Translations under genes and position numbers: made by a program
Assembly (NCBI RefSeq): GCF_009766005.1
Contig: NZ_LMUK01000021.1
Span: 1 to 48,527 of the forward strand
DNA: 48,527 nt
Direction of reading: 5' to 3'
From: Bradyrhizobium sp. S69
GTDB taxonomy: Bacteria; Pseudomonadota; Alphaproteobacteria; Rhizobiales; Xanthobacteraceae
In this document: positions 48,458 through 48,527 of the stretch, piece after piece
How the letters are laid out: every line of letters starts with the position of its first letter
Position numbering within the stretch: position 1 is the first letter of the stretch
The notes under the pieces: generated by a model
Seen by the model: only the letters and a program-made list of their open reading frames with translations
Told to the model about the DNA's origin: nothing
Databases searched by the model: none

Positions 48458-48527
48458 CAGCCCACCTCTCCCCGCCGGGGAGAGGTCGATTTGCTCCCGG
48501 CGATGCGAAGCATCGTCCGGTGCAAAT
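48458..48527. repeat. GAGAGG-type repeat, cut by the window end
   Basis: CCTCTCCCC (48465-48473) pairs with GGGGAGAGG (48477-48485). The sequence TTCAGCCCACCTCTCCCC then GGGGAGAGGTCGATTTGC is the reverse complement of the right end of the repeat at 31506-31615 apart from the loop. It continues beyond the window. Confidence 0.75.

Overview
The window is GC-rich chromosomal DNA of an alphaproteobacterium, most likely of the Bradyrhizobium / Rhodopseudomonas / Afipia group. This rests on the style of the encoded proteins (many solute-binding proteins, GntR and TetR regulators, a DHCW-type cupin, SorAB) and on several intergenic repeat families I recognise from that group: GAGAGG hairpins, GTCATCCTGAGG hairpins, GGGCATGATC hairpins and a 400-base structured repeat at 28.2-28.6 kb. 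I see no rRNA, tRNA, CRISPR array, transposase or phage gene. The gene content is accessory catabolism, transport and regulation.

Layout. 0.1-1.6 kb: an AraC regulator divergent from a SnoaL/NTF2-like protein, then about 400 bases of probably decayed sequence. 2.0-8.3 kb: a GntR regulator divergent from a DSD1-type PLP enzyme (D-hydroxy-amino-acid lyase/dehydratase family), RidA, a HAD hydrolase and a complete polar amino acid ABC importer, with a pair of inverted operator-like boxes between them. 8.5-12.1 kb: a PAS-GGDEF protein, a class II aldolase-family protein flanked by a short repeat, and a peroxiredoxin-like protein divergent from an FMN reductase. 12.2-18.1 kb: UPF0158, a 2-keto-4-pentenoate-hydratase-like enzyme and a LysR regulator on the minus strand; divergent from them, two metallo-beta-lactamase-fold proteins with altered metal sites, a Bug-type binding protein and an Asp/Glu racemase-superfamily protein.

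18.2-25.7 kb: a di-haem peroxidase, a secreted phosphoesterase, a tungstate-type permease and binding protein without an ATPase, a DUF2147 protein, a DUF3313 lipoprotein under a TetR-type operator, and the TetR gene. 25.8-28.9 kb: HflX, a small methyltransferase-like protein and more than 1 kb of repeats. 28.9-31.5 kb: a three-domain rhodanese protein, a periplasmic protein, a remnant of a second rhodanese 3' end and a DHCW cupin. 31.7-37.6 kb: an EmrAB-type efflux pair with divergent TetR, a GlxA-type regulator divergent from an SDR, and a small orphan gene.

37.7-43.8 kb is a tightly coupled catabolic operon: MFS importer, arylmalonate decarboxylase/maleate isomerase-family protein, GntR, Asp/Glu racemase-family protein without the usual cysteines, dihydropyrimidinase/cyclic amidohydrolase and alpha/beta hydrolase, the last five overlapping or translationally coupled in part. 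It looks like a route that imports a cyclic imide- or hydantoin-like compound, opens the ring, hydrolyses the half-amide and isomerises or decarboxylates the acid. 44.1-48.4 kb: SorAB sulfite dehydrogenase, a fumarase/aspartase-superfamily lyase and an M29 aminopeptidase.

The most distinctive points are the three Asp/Glu racemase-superfamily proteins, each with a different loss of catalytic cysteines, the degenerate metallo-beta-lactamase-fold pair, and the cyclic-imide-like operon. All functional statements are from reading the sequence; no search was run.
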